Assembly (NCBI GenBank): GCA_015680685.1
Contig: MNCI01010439.1
Coordinates: forward strand, 215,900-279,899
Direction of reading: 5' to 3'
From: Gnetum montanum
Taxonomy: Eukaryota; Streptophyta; Gnetopsida; Gnetales; Gnetaceae
DNA: 64,000 nt
Shown: piece after piece, positions 45,771 through 57,800 of the stretch
Layout of the letters: each line of letters starts with the position of its first letter
How positions within the stretch are numbered: the first letter of the stretch is position 1
Program-made: the position numbers and the translations under genes
Notes under the pieces: generated by a model
The model's input: the letters and a program-made list of their open reading frames with translations, nothing else
Told to the model about the DNA's origin: nothing
Databases searched by the model: none

Positions 45771-48700
45771 ATCCTCCTCGGAACAAAAGAAGTGACGTCC
45801 TCATAGTGGAGCCTAGGATAAGCTCCAAGAGTACACTTCAAGTATGGGTTTGGAGCTCCATCAATTTTAGGGAGTCCCTCAACTCAACTAACACCAAGCT
45901 TGAAGGAAGGTACCCACCCCAAAACCTGATATGTTCTTCCATCCAAGTCCTTACATGAAACACAAAGGACACCTAAAGGAATCCAAAAACTTTTCCTACT
46001 CTGTGAAAAGAGGGATAAGTCCAACACAAAGGGCCAATGTCTCTAAGGCATCCCCTAGATCCATCCCTTATCGAGTTTAGAGACTTGTCTTCCTACATAG
46101 ACCCATACCTATGCAAGAGGATGTGCTCTTCTTCCACAAGTCCAATCAAGTTCTGTCCTAAATGGTTTCTCAACACCCATCAATTTTGAAGGCTCACAAG
46201 GACCACTTTCAACCCTGGTACTGGACTTGAAAAACTATAACCAAGAGAGAGAACATGCTTCAAAAGAGCCATGTATCTATAAGCAACTCAAGCTTGCTAG
46301 AATCCTAGGTTCTACTTCTAGCATCAAGACCCATGGAATCTTGCCAGTCTAGCCATCAATGGACTAGATCACCATGACCATACCATTAATATATTTTCTT
46401 TCATTTTCCCCCTTTAACATCAGTCTAAGCTAGTAGAAAGGGAGTTGAGCATGCTTCCCCCTTTGAAACAAGGTTTAGATGCAAATCTCTTAAATCTGAC
46501 CTTGCTATTCATAGATGCACCAACACTGCAATCCATGTTTCATAATCCAACACTATAATATGCATTCATAGCAAAAGAAAAGATCCAAAAAAAATTTGGA
46601 AAGCTTCTTCAGGATGCTATCCTTGCATCGTGACATTGTTCATCAATAGCACCCTTTTGAGATTGTCCAGCATCAAGGTCACTTGTTCAAATGCTTGAAT
46701 AAGTAGAGGATGGGTTGGAGAGCCAACCTTAAGATAGTCCTTCATACACACGTTTCATGCCAACTACTTCCACATGGTCTGATACAACTACTATATCTCA
46801 TTTATGGAAAAAGGATTAGATGCACTCGCCTCTTATAGGTTGTCCTTCCCACTTCGAGAGGTAGGACAAGCCCTATTTTATGGATGCTTTATCTAAGGAA
46901 GCATGTAGAAACACCTTTAAGGTCAATCACTATCATATGTTTCTAAGGAACATCTAGGTTCCTAGAGTTTGAATTTTTCCTACCATGCTAGGAACAACCA
47001 TAACTCACGATCAACACCTTTCATTGAATTTTTGAATTGGAAGGGAATATCTTCTTTCAAAGGTTTCCTCCATAAGCAAGGACAACAACCCAACTACACT
47101 ATGGCCATGATACATGCCCAAGTAGTCCACATAGCTAACACAACCATATTGTCAAATTGCTACCAGTTTAGGGAAGACATAGATTCATAGGTCTTACCCA
47201 CATTCGATTCCATCTCAAAGCTCAACTTGAAAAGCCAAAGAGTTCATCCCCCAAACTTTCACAAAGAGGGGTTCCATTTCACCATAGGAGGTTTAGGTTT
47301 TCATTTCATATACACTAGTCCATTCCATTCACAATAAGTATGGTGCACAAGGTCACACCATTGCCTATTACCATCAGACCCAATCAATGAACTTGAGGGT
47401 CATCAAGAATAGTTTATCTTTAAAAGGACTAGATCCTTAAGACAATTTGAAATTACAATGAATGGGCATCACCGTCATCAACTATCAACTCAAAACAATC
47501 CATGGTTCATCCTCGAAGGACTTACAATAAGGGAGACCTACCAAAGAACCCCAACAAGGAAGTTCCTCTGGAGTCCCAAAACTAAGAGAGAGTACAAGAG
47601 ATCATACCTTGCTTATAAGAGAAGAGGTATATACATCAAGTCTACATCAACCACATGATCTCACAAAGGAGATTCCATGAATTTGAATACGGTAACAATA
47701 TCCTATCTCTAAAAACTAATTTCAAAATTTTAGGCACTTGGGACCACTACTTGGAACAAGTCCCAAACCTTAACTACTTCTAAATTTCATCTATAAGAAC
47801 AACTATCTTGATACAACCTACATTATTCTGTTAGAAACTAAAGAAGGTATCCATTAGAATGGAGAATGGACCACGTCATATGACTAGAGAGTCACTATGC
47901 AATAGAGTGATCAATCATGCTATCCCACTAGAGAGGTTGGGACACTGAAATAATCAATGATACACTAGAGACATGGGGCAATACACCATAGTCAACAAAA
48001 GCACCATAAGCCCTTAGTCATGAGAGCGCAAGCCTAAATGTTTTTTAGCACATAGAAGTCCACCATGTAGGGCCTCCAAGAGAAATTAATTTTTTGCATA
48101 ACTATAACACCATTTGTTCAAGGATGGATGACCATCCCAACACTTGTAAAAACTACCCCTAAGATCACATCCAACCATGGGAGAAGGAGTCTAGGTACTA
48201 ATACCCAGAACTCAACTCTATCCTACAACTAGTTATGAAAATATCACCTTTGATTTGAATATTTGGTCTACCATTGCAATTCACGTGGCCACCATGAACC
48301 ACCTGCTATCAAGAGTTCAACGAACCAATTTGTTTGAATCTACATTCCATCATCAATCATCTATGAATAAGATTTTTGTCAATCAAGGAACCTGGAAGGA
48401 AGAGTTCCACAACTTATCTTGTCTTAAGAATGCTCATCGAAGGACATATGAGTAAGACATGCTAAGATCACCATAATACAAAGCATCAGTTTGAGAACAC
48501 CACATGCAAGAACATGTCTTGGCCTCATTATTACAATAGTAGTTACAAAAATAAGATTGACCATAAAGCTTTCAGAGGACTTTATATCAAGGAATAGAGG
48601 CTGCTTTCAAGACATAGAAAGAAGGTGTTTCAAGGATAAGCATAGAAAAATACCATACATCAAGTCTAACCTTGTCACAAGGTGTGGCATAGGCCTACAA

Positions 48701-50971
48701 TAAGGGAACAACTGATCCACAAAGGGAAACAACATCTAGCACTTCTCTGTGCATGAACTGTTAAGATTAAATCCATCACAACATTACAATATTACATACT
48801 CAAATATAGGAATACATTTGGTAAGCATAATATAAGACATTCGGGAATACTTAGGCCTAGGAGACTATAGGAAAAACTACCTGAGCCCATCCTAAGTTAA
48901 AGGATTTCTGCCACCAAGAGCAATACCAAAGCTGCATCATGCTATTCTGAGAAAAACCTATCTCTGTCTCTACATATACATAGACAACTATAGCATTGCA
49001 CTCACTGCAAAACTGCCATTGAAAGAAAACGAACCAAGACACGAACACAATGATTGAATAACGTAGAATGCCATTTGAGAATCCACCAGCTGCCATAGTG
49101 GGACCTCAAGGCATTAGCCACTCCTAGGCCATTAATGTCTAGCATGGCCAGGGATATTGTTCTATGCCATCTGCTAACCCAATATCTGTAGGGTCTAGGA
49201 CATACCACTATCATCTGTTAGTGCCCTCCCAGCACTAAGAGGCAAACAAATTATGATGTATTAGCTGCTCCACGACAACAAGGGTACTAATAAATCCACA
49301 ACCCAATGTTGGGATTTTGAGGCCCTATAACTAATTCATGAAGGTCTCGAGAGCACATATCTTCCCCATAGACATAGTGTTCATAGAATCAACTGAGGTC
49401 ACCACTATCTACATCTTTGTACTTGTGCTACTTGCAAGGCTGAGACAATAACTTAGAAATAGAGGAGTTAGCAAGAACATGATTAGCACATCAACCTCAT
49501 ATATAACCATCAAGCATTATTACACAACAGGGAAATATCAGTCTTACAACACTATAAAGAGCAAGACCTTAGTAACATGCATAGAGATCAATCATGCAAA
49601 ACTTGATGGATCAATTAGATACAATCACAAAAAAGAATTTATCATGAGGCACACCAAGAGAGAAAGAACTAGAACACTATCAAAATTCTAAAGATTCACA
49701 TACAACAAAGATTCCTAGCCACTGACACTGGTTCCCACCAAGATCAAAATCTCAACGAATTCACAAGAGGCATGGGTACTAGAAAATTGTTGTCTCAACT
49801 TGGAACATAAGGAGGGAGACTATGGTCTAGCCAACAATAGGTCTCCATAATGAAGATCTAATTCTCACTACAAAGAGCAACATCAAAGAAGATGTGTCCA
49901 TAAGGGAAGACTCTCATCAAAAGAGGTAAGGTCTTAACAAGAACCATCAATAGGATGACCTGCTCTAGAAGGTCTCCAAATCAAAATTCCAGAAGAAATG
50001 TCACCAACCAAAGAAGTGATGTCACGAAACCAAGGGCAACAAAACCAACTCAAACAAGAAAACACAACACTTGAAAGATTGGCAACAAGGGCAACCATAC
50101 TTGAAGCACAAGAGGTTATCAAAACAAGGACCACAACAATTTGGTCTTTGGACTAGCACACATGGCCTCAAAATGCATCCTCAATAATTTCCAATAACAA
50201 GTCATCACCCAACATAGAGTACAAAACCTTGTGTTAATGAACGATAGACATGGTGAGAGGGACACACATGCATAATTTGAAAATGCAGCGAAGGAAAGAC
50301 ACACCTACACAACTAGACAAACATACAATTGCAAACACAAGCACATGAAGTCTACCAACGACAGTCTTTATCCACCCAAAACAAGGCTCACCAAGAGCAC
50401 ATGTATGAAGGCCCTCCATCCTTAGGTACTTTGGAACCAGCATGTCCCAGTTTGTAATTCCCACACTCACTGTATCTAAGATAAGTGGGGGTGCAAGGAT
50501 ACTGCATCTTGCACAATCCAATCAATGCCATCTTGATACATGTCATATAGGTGGAGATTGAAGCAAAGACTAGGTCCAATTCATCCCAAATGAACCATTG
50601 AAGACTAGAGTTGAGAGCTCCTCAAACAACAATCTATAAGTTTCCCATAGAACTCTTCTTAGCCATATCAAAGTAGAATTGCAGCTAATTCAACCACAAG
50701 TAAATTAGTGGAGGACAACACCACAACGCAATCATATATTTCCTTTAGTAAAACAACATATATGGGTTGCTAACAACATAGCATTGGCCCCATAATAAAA
50801 AGCTTAAGAGTCTTACCATAAAGCAACTCTTCAAAGGATACATGAGGATATGATCATATATCACCAAGATATATATCCAAAAGGACCATATATAAGAAAC
50901 CTCAAAGGTATAACACTATTAGAGGGTAACATGCTTGTCAGAACACAATACAAAAATGCTTCAATACCATC
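45771..50971 (-). other. Interior of element F, no recognised coding
   Basis: About 5.2 kb, richer in C and A on the plus strand than its flanks. Short open frames of 60-95 codons occur on both strands (for example 50234-50521 and 48857-49096 on minus, 46969-47190 and 47458-47658 on plus). None carries a protease, RT, integrase or zinc-knuckle pattern. Confidence 0.6.
50958..50969 (-). other. Primer binding site of element F
   Basis: Minus strand TGGTATTGAAGC, two bases from the LTR end. It matches 9 of 12 bases of the common plant initiator-Met PBS TGGTATCAGAGC. Confidence 0.68.
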
Positions 50972-51536
50972 TATAACAACGTTGCCCCAACGTTGTCTGA
51001 TACCCCAAGGAATACCTTTAGATCCAATGGATCTAGGGTAGAAGACTTGGGGAATACGCCTCTAAACAAGCAACCCTTGGAATGAAGCAAGCAGCACAAC
51101 TACTGCTTAACAAGAGAGAATACACCTCAAGGAGAACCTCTAAACTCTGAATGAGGACTTAACAAACAAGTACACAAGCAACCTTGTAGACATCATTGGT
51201 GGATGGGGAGACAATGCATCTACAATGAGCACCTCACCCCTAGATCCCTCATGATCTAATATAAGGTTTGGCAAGGCACCACACTAGAACTATCCAATCT
51301 TGGGTGCCTACATATCTGTGACCACCACAAAATCAGGGTCATGTAGTTCTCCATGTGAGGGTAGTACGAAAAAGACTTAGTACCAAGAGGGAGGCAACAA
51401 GAGGGAGTTTTGCTACTAACTTGGTACCACCAAGCCAAGATGGGTTTTCTAACACTTGGGCACATCATAGTGTTCCATGGCCCTCAAACCATAAGGAGAG
51501 ACAAAGGAGAACCTCTATCCTAGGACCTCTCTCACA
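50972..51536 (-). repeat. Element F 5' LTR (565 bp)
   Basis: Partner of 45195-45770. The terminal CA of the minus strand is changed to TA. Its promoter would point away from the neighbouring WD40 gene. Confidence 0.85.
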
Positions 51537-51541
51537 CAAAA
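51537..51541. repeat. Target-site duplication of element F, right copy
   Basis: CAAAA, identical to 45190-45194. Confidence 0.85.
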
Positions 51542-51874
51542 CCTTTCTTTTAAAAAGTATTGCTCAATAAAATTAAATCTATAATCAACTACCAAATTAA
51601 TTAAGAATTTTATCACTACGTTAACGCATCATCAGTTCGTACATAAAGATCCCAGAAAGGCTTTGATTCTAAACTTGTCCACGGCGAACGTTGACATTGC
51701 CTGTAAACCTCTCAATTCTCCAGCAAAACAATTGAAAAACAATTTTCATCCGATGACTTTACTGTAAAACTCTGGCTAAAAGGGGTAGAGAATCCATATT
51801 TACGTTTCGGTAGCGATCCTCGCAACTGGGAACGTGCATAAAACCTAGATTTTGAATAAGACAGCAGTCTCAGC
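51542..51874 (+). promoter_or_regulatory. Presumed promoter and 5' untranslated region of the WD40 gene
   Basis: Only 333 bases separate element F from the predicted start codon, so the core promoter and 5' leader must lie here unless transcription begins inside the LTR. The left part is AT-rich (AAATTAATTAAG near 51594). No certain TATA box was assigned. A stop in frame with the start codon lies at 51857-51859. Confidence 0.5.
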
Positions 51875-54800
51875 ATGAGGGTAGTGTTGGGCATGGATAC
51901 CGATGCTGCAGACGACATGGAGGTGGATGCCATGGCATCCCCCCCAGCAGCAGCAACAACAACAGAACAAACAACTGAAATAGAAAGACGCACTTCCCAG
52001 TCTTGTGGGAAGCACCTTTCTGTGAAAAATCGTATACAGGCGAGCTTCGGCTCTGCCGATAATCCCGACTATGTTTTCGACATTGCTGGCAGGTTGGTTT
52101 AAGATCCGCATTTGAAATTTCTATTTCTTATATTAATCATGAACTTTATTTATGCTGTAGTTAAGTTAAATTTAGTGAAAATTGGACTTCAGTTATGGTT
52201 GATGCTGTGCCTTAATATGCAGTGGCAAGCTGCCCTTCTTCTTGTTATGTTATCGTGTTTTATCGTGTGTGATGATGGTTATTGAATTGTATTTTGTTTT
52301 CTGAATGCAGCCCAGATTCCTCTGTTATGGCAGTTTCCTTGTCGACGAATGTAATAAAGCTTTACTCCCCTGTTACCGGGCAGTACTTGGGGGATCTAAC
52401 AGGCCATAGTGGCACAATAAGTGAAATTTCATTCTCAACTTCGGATTCCAATGAATTGCATTCTTCCTCGTTGGATGGCACTCTTAGGACTTGGGACATA
52501 AGAAGCAAGCAGCAGGTAGTTGACCAAGAAGAAAACTAGGGAAATTTGCATTTTTTCTTTAGAAAAGGATAAGAACGTATACGATATTGTCCATATAAAG
52601 AAGGAAACCAACAATTTTCGTTTCAGCAAGGTAACTGCAATCAAAACTGAAATTGGACATAAATTCAGCACTACTTGCACTTGATCTTTTAATGTAAATA
52701 GTTGTACAGTTTTTTTTAAAGTCCAATGATACTGTTTCTTTTGAAGGAGAAATCCCAAGTCAACAGAGAAAGTGACAACACTAAGAAAACAAGTAATCAT
52801 ACAAATACTCCAACCATTAAAGTTACAAATATAAGAAAAGAACGTTGTTCAGTATCTTACTTGTCACCAATCATTATCTTAAGCAGTTCCTTGATAAATT
52901 AAAGTGGTTCTTGCAGAAGATTTCTTCATCATTCATTAATTCAGTTTTTTAAATTTTTAATTATTTTTTATTGTTCTTGAATATTGTTCTTGCTTGTTTT
53001 TTCACATGCGAGGCACATACCTCTTAGAGGCTAAACTCATTTTGGATATATATCAGATTCTACTGTATAAGAAATTATATTTAATCCTTGATATGTTTAT
53101 CCAGGTGGCCAATTTGTAGTTACCAGGGTTTCAGACACATTTCTTATCATTGATTGTACTTTCTTTTCCTCATGGGTGCAAGCCCAATCGCATCTTACTG
53201 TTAGTAAAAAACTTTCTTTGAAGGCTGCAGGCCAGGGTATGGTACTATTAGTGCATCTTTTAGCATATGACATCATAATTATCTGTGTTTGATGCTTTCT
53301 TTGGATTGAAAATATAATTGTTACAACAACACACAGTAAGCAGTTTCAAAATCCAATATTTATCTTCTTAAATATTTAGTATATCTTCAAATACCTTTGC
53401 AATAATCTTTTATCTTTGAACGTTAATATCTTTATCAATTTCATCTTTATCCTTTCCATGATTTTTACTCACAGGTTTCAATTTTTCAAGGAAACTCCAG
53501 TGACAGCGAAATGTTTAGTTTTAGCATTGGTGGGTCAGTGGATCAACTTTTTGCTGCTGGCGCTAATTCTCAGGTATTCTTCTACAATGATTGCATTAGT
53601 TTGACTGAATAAATTGTGACCTCTTGATAATGTTTATAATTAAGAAATGAATGCAATCATGGAATCAGATCACTAATTCGTTAGCAAATCTTTCAGCACA
53701 TTGAATCAATCATAGACATACCTGACATGAGTTGAACAATTACATTCATGGAGTGGTAGTTTCTGATGTTTTTTTGATCTCAGTCCACGTTACCTGTTGC
53801 CCAGATGCCTGCTCACTGATATAACCCTTCCAAATGATCTGAAAATGTCATTAAAGACATTTCTCTAAGATCTACTAAGAAACGTGATCAATGACCCATT
53901 GCGTATGGTACCAGTATTTACCCACCAAAAACAAAATGAAAAAAGAACAAAAGAAAAGAAAATGAAGAAGAATAAGAAAGAACTGAAAAGTATTAAAAGG
54001 AAAAATTGAATGATAACCCATGTCTCTCGTGCATCCCTAATAGCTTTTGACCTTGCCAACTTGAAACACATAGGTAGCCCTTCCATGCAAAATGACTTTA
54101 TAAGTTTCCATTTTTGTGTTTATATCACCAATTTTTCTAGTAACTGCACAGTTTTGAAAATTATAAAAGGTGCACATGGACGTATGGATTTGGTAAACTG
54201 CAAGTCCGGTAGTCTGATTTTCAACATTGCTACCCAAACTATTTATCTTTTTGCATGTTCTATTATTTTCTGGATGTTTAACTTTTATTTTATCTCAGTT
54301 GTTTTTCTGGGACAGGAGGTACAAGAGGCAAGTGGCATGCTTGGAAGAATGCCACATGGAAGATGTTACCCAGGTACTGTTAACATTCTTTAGTTATTGT
54401 TTTCTCGTTCCTTCCCAACGCAAATTTGGCTCTATAGGACCATAGTAGGATCGCTCATACTTACAGTTAAATGATTTGAAATTTAGACAGTCTTACTATT
54501 TAATTTGCATGCAATGTTTCTTTCTTTCTTATTGACATGAAGAAAAATAAATTTATGGTATTGCAATATGAGAAAAAACCCTTAGATTTTGTCATTTTGA
54601 AGGTTCGTTTTCATCCAATATTCAAAAACAAATTGGTCAGTGGTTCCGTGGATGGGTTGATGTGCACTATCAACACTGAAGGGGATATAAATGATGATGA
54701 TCAACTTGAATCCGTAAGTGTTAATGTATACTGAAGTTGAGAAGCCTGATGTAGTCATTTTTGATCCTTTATTCAAGTTAAGTGATTATACCTTAGCATT

Positions 54801-57800
54801 TCCATGAGTTAAATATTTTGATTTTCTATTGCATTAATGCATCTCTATTCCATTAGAACTTTTGCTTTCATTCAAGCTCTTATGCTTCCATTAGAGAGGC
54901 AGCTCCATGTTTTGTACCAGAACTTTATGGATCCTGGCATAGGTAGATGAATGTGTCAGAACAAATCATAGAAATCTTCTTGTTTTATTGATGTTGTTTT
55001 AAAATACATGCTAGAAGTTGTTAGACCATAATTGTGAGTTTAATGTGCCTAAGTATTAGCTTCATGAATCAGAATGTGTGAACCGGAGAGTCTTAAAGTG
55101 AATAATGTCAAAAAAAAAAAAAAAAAAAAACATAAGGATGGATATGGTACAAAAGAATGAGAAGTGGAACAACAAGGTAGAACCAGAAAAAGATCTACAT
55201 GGATCATGAAAATAAGTACGTGAGTTAAGTTAACCATAAGAAGACAACTCATTATATGGTGAGTTCTTGTTGGAGTACAAGGGCATGAAGAGTTAAAAGT
55301 GTCCTGACACCAAAAAAGTGTCACCTGACAAATGTTAGAGATGTTTTATGGTAGTTGTGAATTGGAGACTACTAACTGCAAGTTGTGTGGGCTCAAAATC
55401 CACAAACAGGCCACATGTGAAGTGATAGTCCAAGAATATAGGTTGGGACATGTAGACATAACTAAAGGTTCAAAAGAGCTAAGTCTTGTGAATAAAACCA
55501 AGGAAGGAAAATTCCCAAAGAAGACTAATTATGAATAAATGTGTTTACAATATAAAGAATGTTGTAATTGACTCATGAATAATTGTTTTGAGAGCATTAA
55601 TTACAGTCATGTTGTACAATACGAAAATTCATTAAGTATACAAAATAATCTCCCAAATAACATCCTGGTAAATTAGAGTTGTCCATGAGAGATAGAACCA
55701 AGTTCTAACAGAGGTTAGCACATATGGCCATCCATGGATGTCTTTTGTTTTTTCTTTTATGTGATATATAACATAGAGCTTTGACCTGCATCTCAGAGTA
55801 TCAACAGGAGATATTGTCAATATTATCAAAAGTATAGCATTATTTTTTGTGGTGAAATTCTTTTACCACTGATTGGGAAGACTTTGGACTGCAAACCTAA
55901 TGTTATCAGGTTCATTTATATCCAGTTCTCTCAGTGTCAAGCTGTTCAAAAATAATTAAAAAAAAAACCATAAGATACACAATGTTTGTATTTTCAGGCA
56001 GTGGGTTTTACTTTGCCGCTAGCCCAAAAAACAGTTTGTGAAACTTGATGCTAGTTTCAAATAAAGTACTTGTAACTAGCCAGTAATAGGTTTTCACCAA
56101 GTAATCTGCAGTTTCCTTAGACTTTATTTTCAGTTATTTGGTAACATAATATTTGTCTCATTATCTTCTTTCAAAATTCCTTTGAATTTTTATGAAAATA
56201 AATAAATATATATATTTTTCAGAATTGGTAAAACTTTCATTTAGTCTTTTTGTGAGCCAGGTAAACAGATGGTTACATATTTAGCAAAGCTTTCATTTTA
56301 GTTTCCTCACTCAATTATGAGCTCGTTTATGTTCCATCTAATTACTATTCATACCATTAATTGATGGAATTTTGTTCTAGGCTTCTTCCAGTGAGATCTG
56401 TACCTTGGCATTTTCCCCCAAAAAATATATGAATGCCCTCTAGATGCATGAGAGACTGAAGCAAGTTATGAAAAATAATATATGTGATTTACTGTGGTTA
56501 GTGCAGACTACGTGTAAATTAAATTTATTAATTGTACTTTCTCTTCAAATTTCATTATTAACACCCATACTGCATCCATGATCAACAATTTGCGTCAAAA
56601 GAGTCTGCATCTTTCTTTCCAAAACTGGCATGTCACGTGGGTAAGGAATGGTTTTCACACTTTTCTTTGTTGGACAATCCTTGATACTTCATATTTGAAT
56701 TAACAATGTTAAAGAAGGAAATGATAATTAAATATTTTAGCCCCCAATATTTGCACATAGGATTTAGGCTTTCAATATCTTTATTGCTCAAGTTGGACAC
56801 AAGGTCTTCAATGCCCAAGTATCGGTGCATGCAATCTTTGGTTGGAGAACAATTTCTGTTGAGGTAAAAAAACAATGAGGTAGTTTGGTAACAACCAACA
56901 TTCCTGAAGAGTTCTGACATGCGTGATTAATTGAATGCATTTAGTTCCTTTTTTTTTTTGGAATAAAGTAGTTAAAAGTTGAAAAAAAATTATGTTACCA
57001 TCACAGGAATTTCTTACATGTCTTCTTATTCTTTGAACAAGTAAATGAGATTATATTAATAAATTAGATTTGAGGAATAGTGAGATTATTCTTTAGATTT
57101 TAACAATCAACTGATATGAGAGGATCAGATTTCTAAAAAAATAAAATAATCATATCAAGGTATCAATCTAGTCATAGTCTCGGAAATAAAAATTATAATC
57201 ATGTAAGGCTTGAAGACTCTGACAGTCAAGTTCTATTTTATATCACATTCTCTTTACAAATGATTACTGCTAGTCACTATACCCTATCTAGATTGATTTT
57301 TGTCCCTTCAAAAATCCTTTGGTTTCTTTCCTTCAAAATTTGAAAGATCACATGTGCTAGCAAAACATTCTCAAATTTTATTTATGCAGCAGCTTGGACA
57401 TCTGCGTTGTCTTCTAGATTATCCAAAACCTAATTAGTCAGTATGATTTGCAAACTATTACAAGTGTCCTATCTCAGAGAATCTTTTCTTAAACCTTTTC
57501 TTTTTTCCTTTGGTTCTTTCCTATTTGAGAAAATCATATTTATAGGGTCAATGCTCATCCTGCGAAGTGGCATCCCAGAAGACTCAGTAGATGAATGAAA
57601 GCCTAACCTCTTTTTGAGCAGCTGTACCTAAACTTGAACCCTGGTCTAACCACCTAAGAAACAAGCACCTTATCATCACTCCAAATGATGGCCCTTGGTC
57701 TCAAACTCAATATTTAATCATAAATTGCAGTCAAATGCTCCCTCAATTAGAATATAGGCTTCTGCTGTATGATTATACTCAAATTCTTATAATTTGCTTT

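Larger units (their letters stand above)
45195..51536 (-). mobile_element. Element F: non-autonomous LTR retrotransposon (LARD-like)
   Basis: Two LTRs (45195-45770 and 50972-51536) enclose 5201 bases, and the pair is flanked by the 5-bp repeat CAAAA. On the minus strand a PBS of the initiator-Met type follows the right LTR, and a purine-rich GAGGAGGAT precedes the left LTR, so it reads leftwards. The LTRs differ at 15 of the first 80 aligned positions, mostly transitions, so the insertion is old. No gag or pol domain could be recognised in the interior on either strand. It may once have depended on an autonomous partner. Confidence 0.85.

Noticed and set aside
46969-48703. Plus-strand open frames of 60-73 codons inside element F as genes
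   Set aside because: Composition is no different from the surrounding interior, there is no recognisable domain, and no series of frames could be joined.
55333-55710. Possible solo LTR in intron 5 (TGTTAGAG to TTCTAACA)
   Set aside because: The ends look like a TG..CA inverted repeat, but the flanking pentamers ACAAA and GAGGT do not match, and no PBS or second copy is present.
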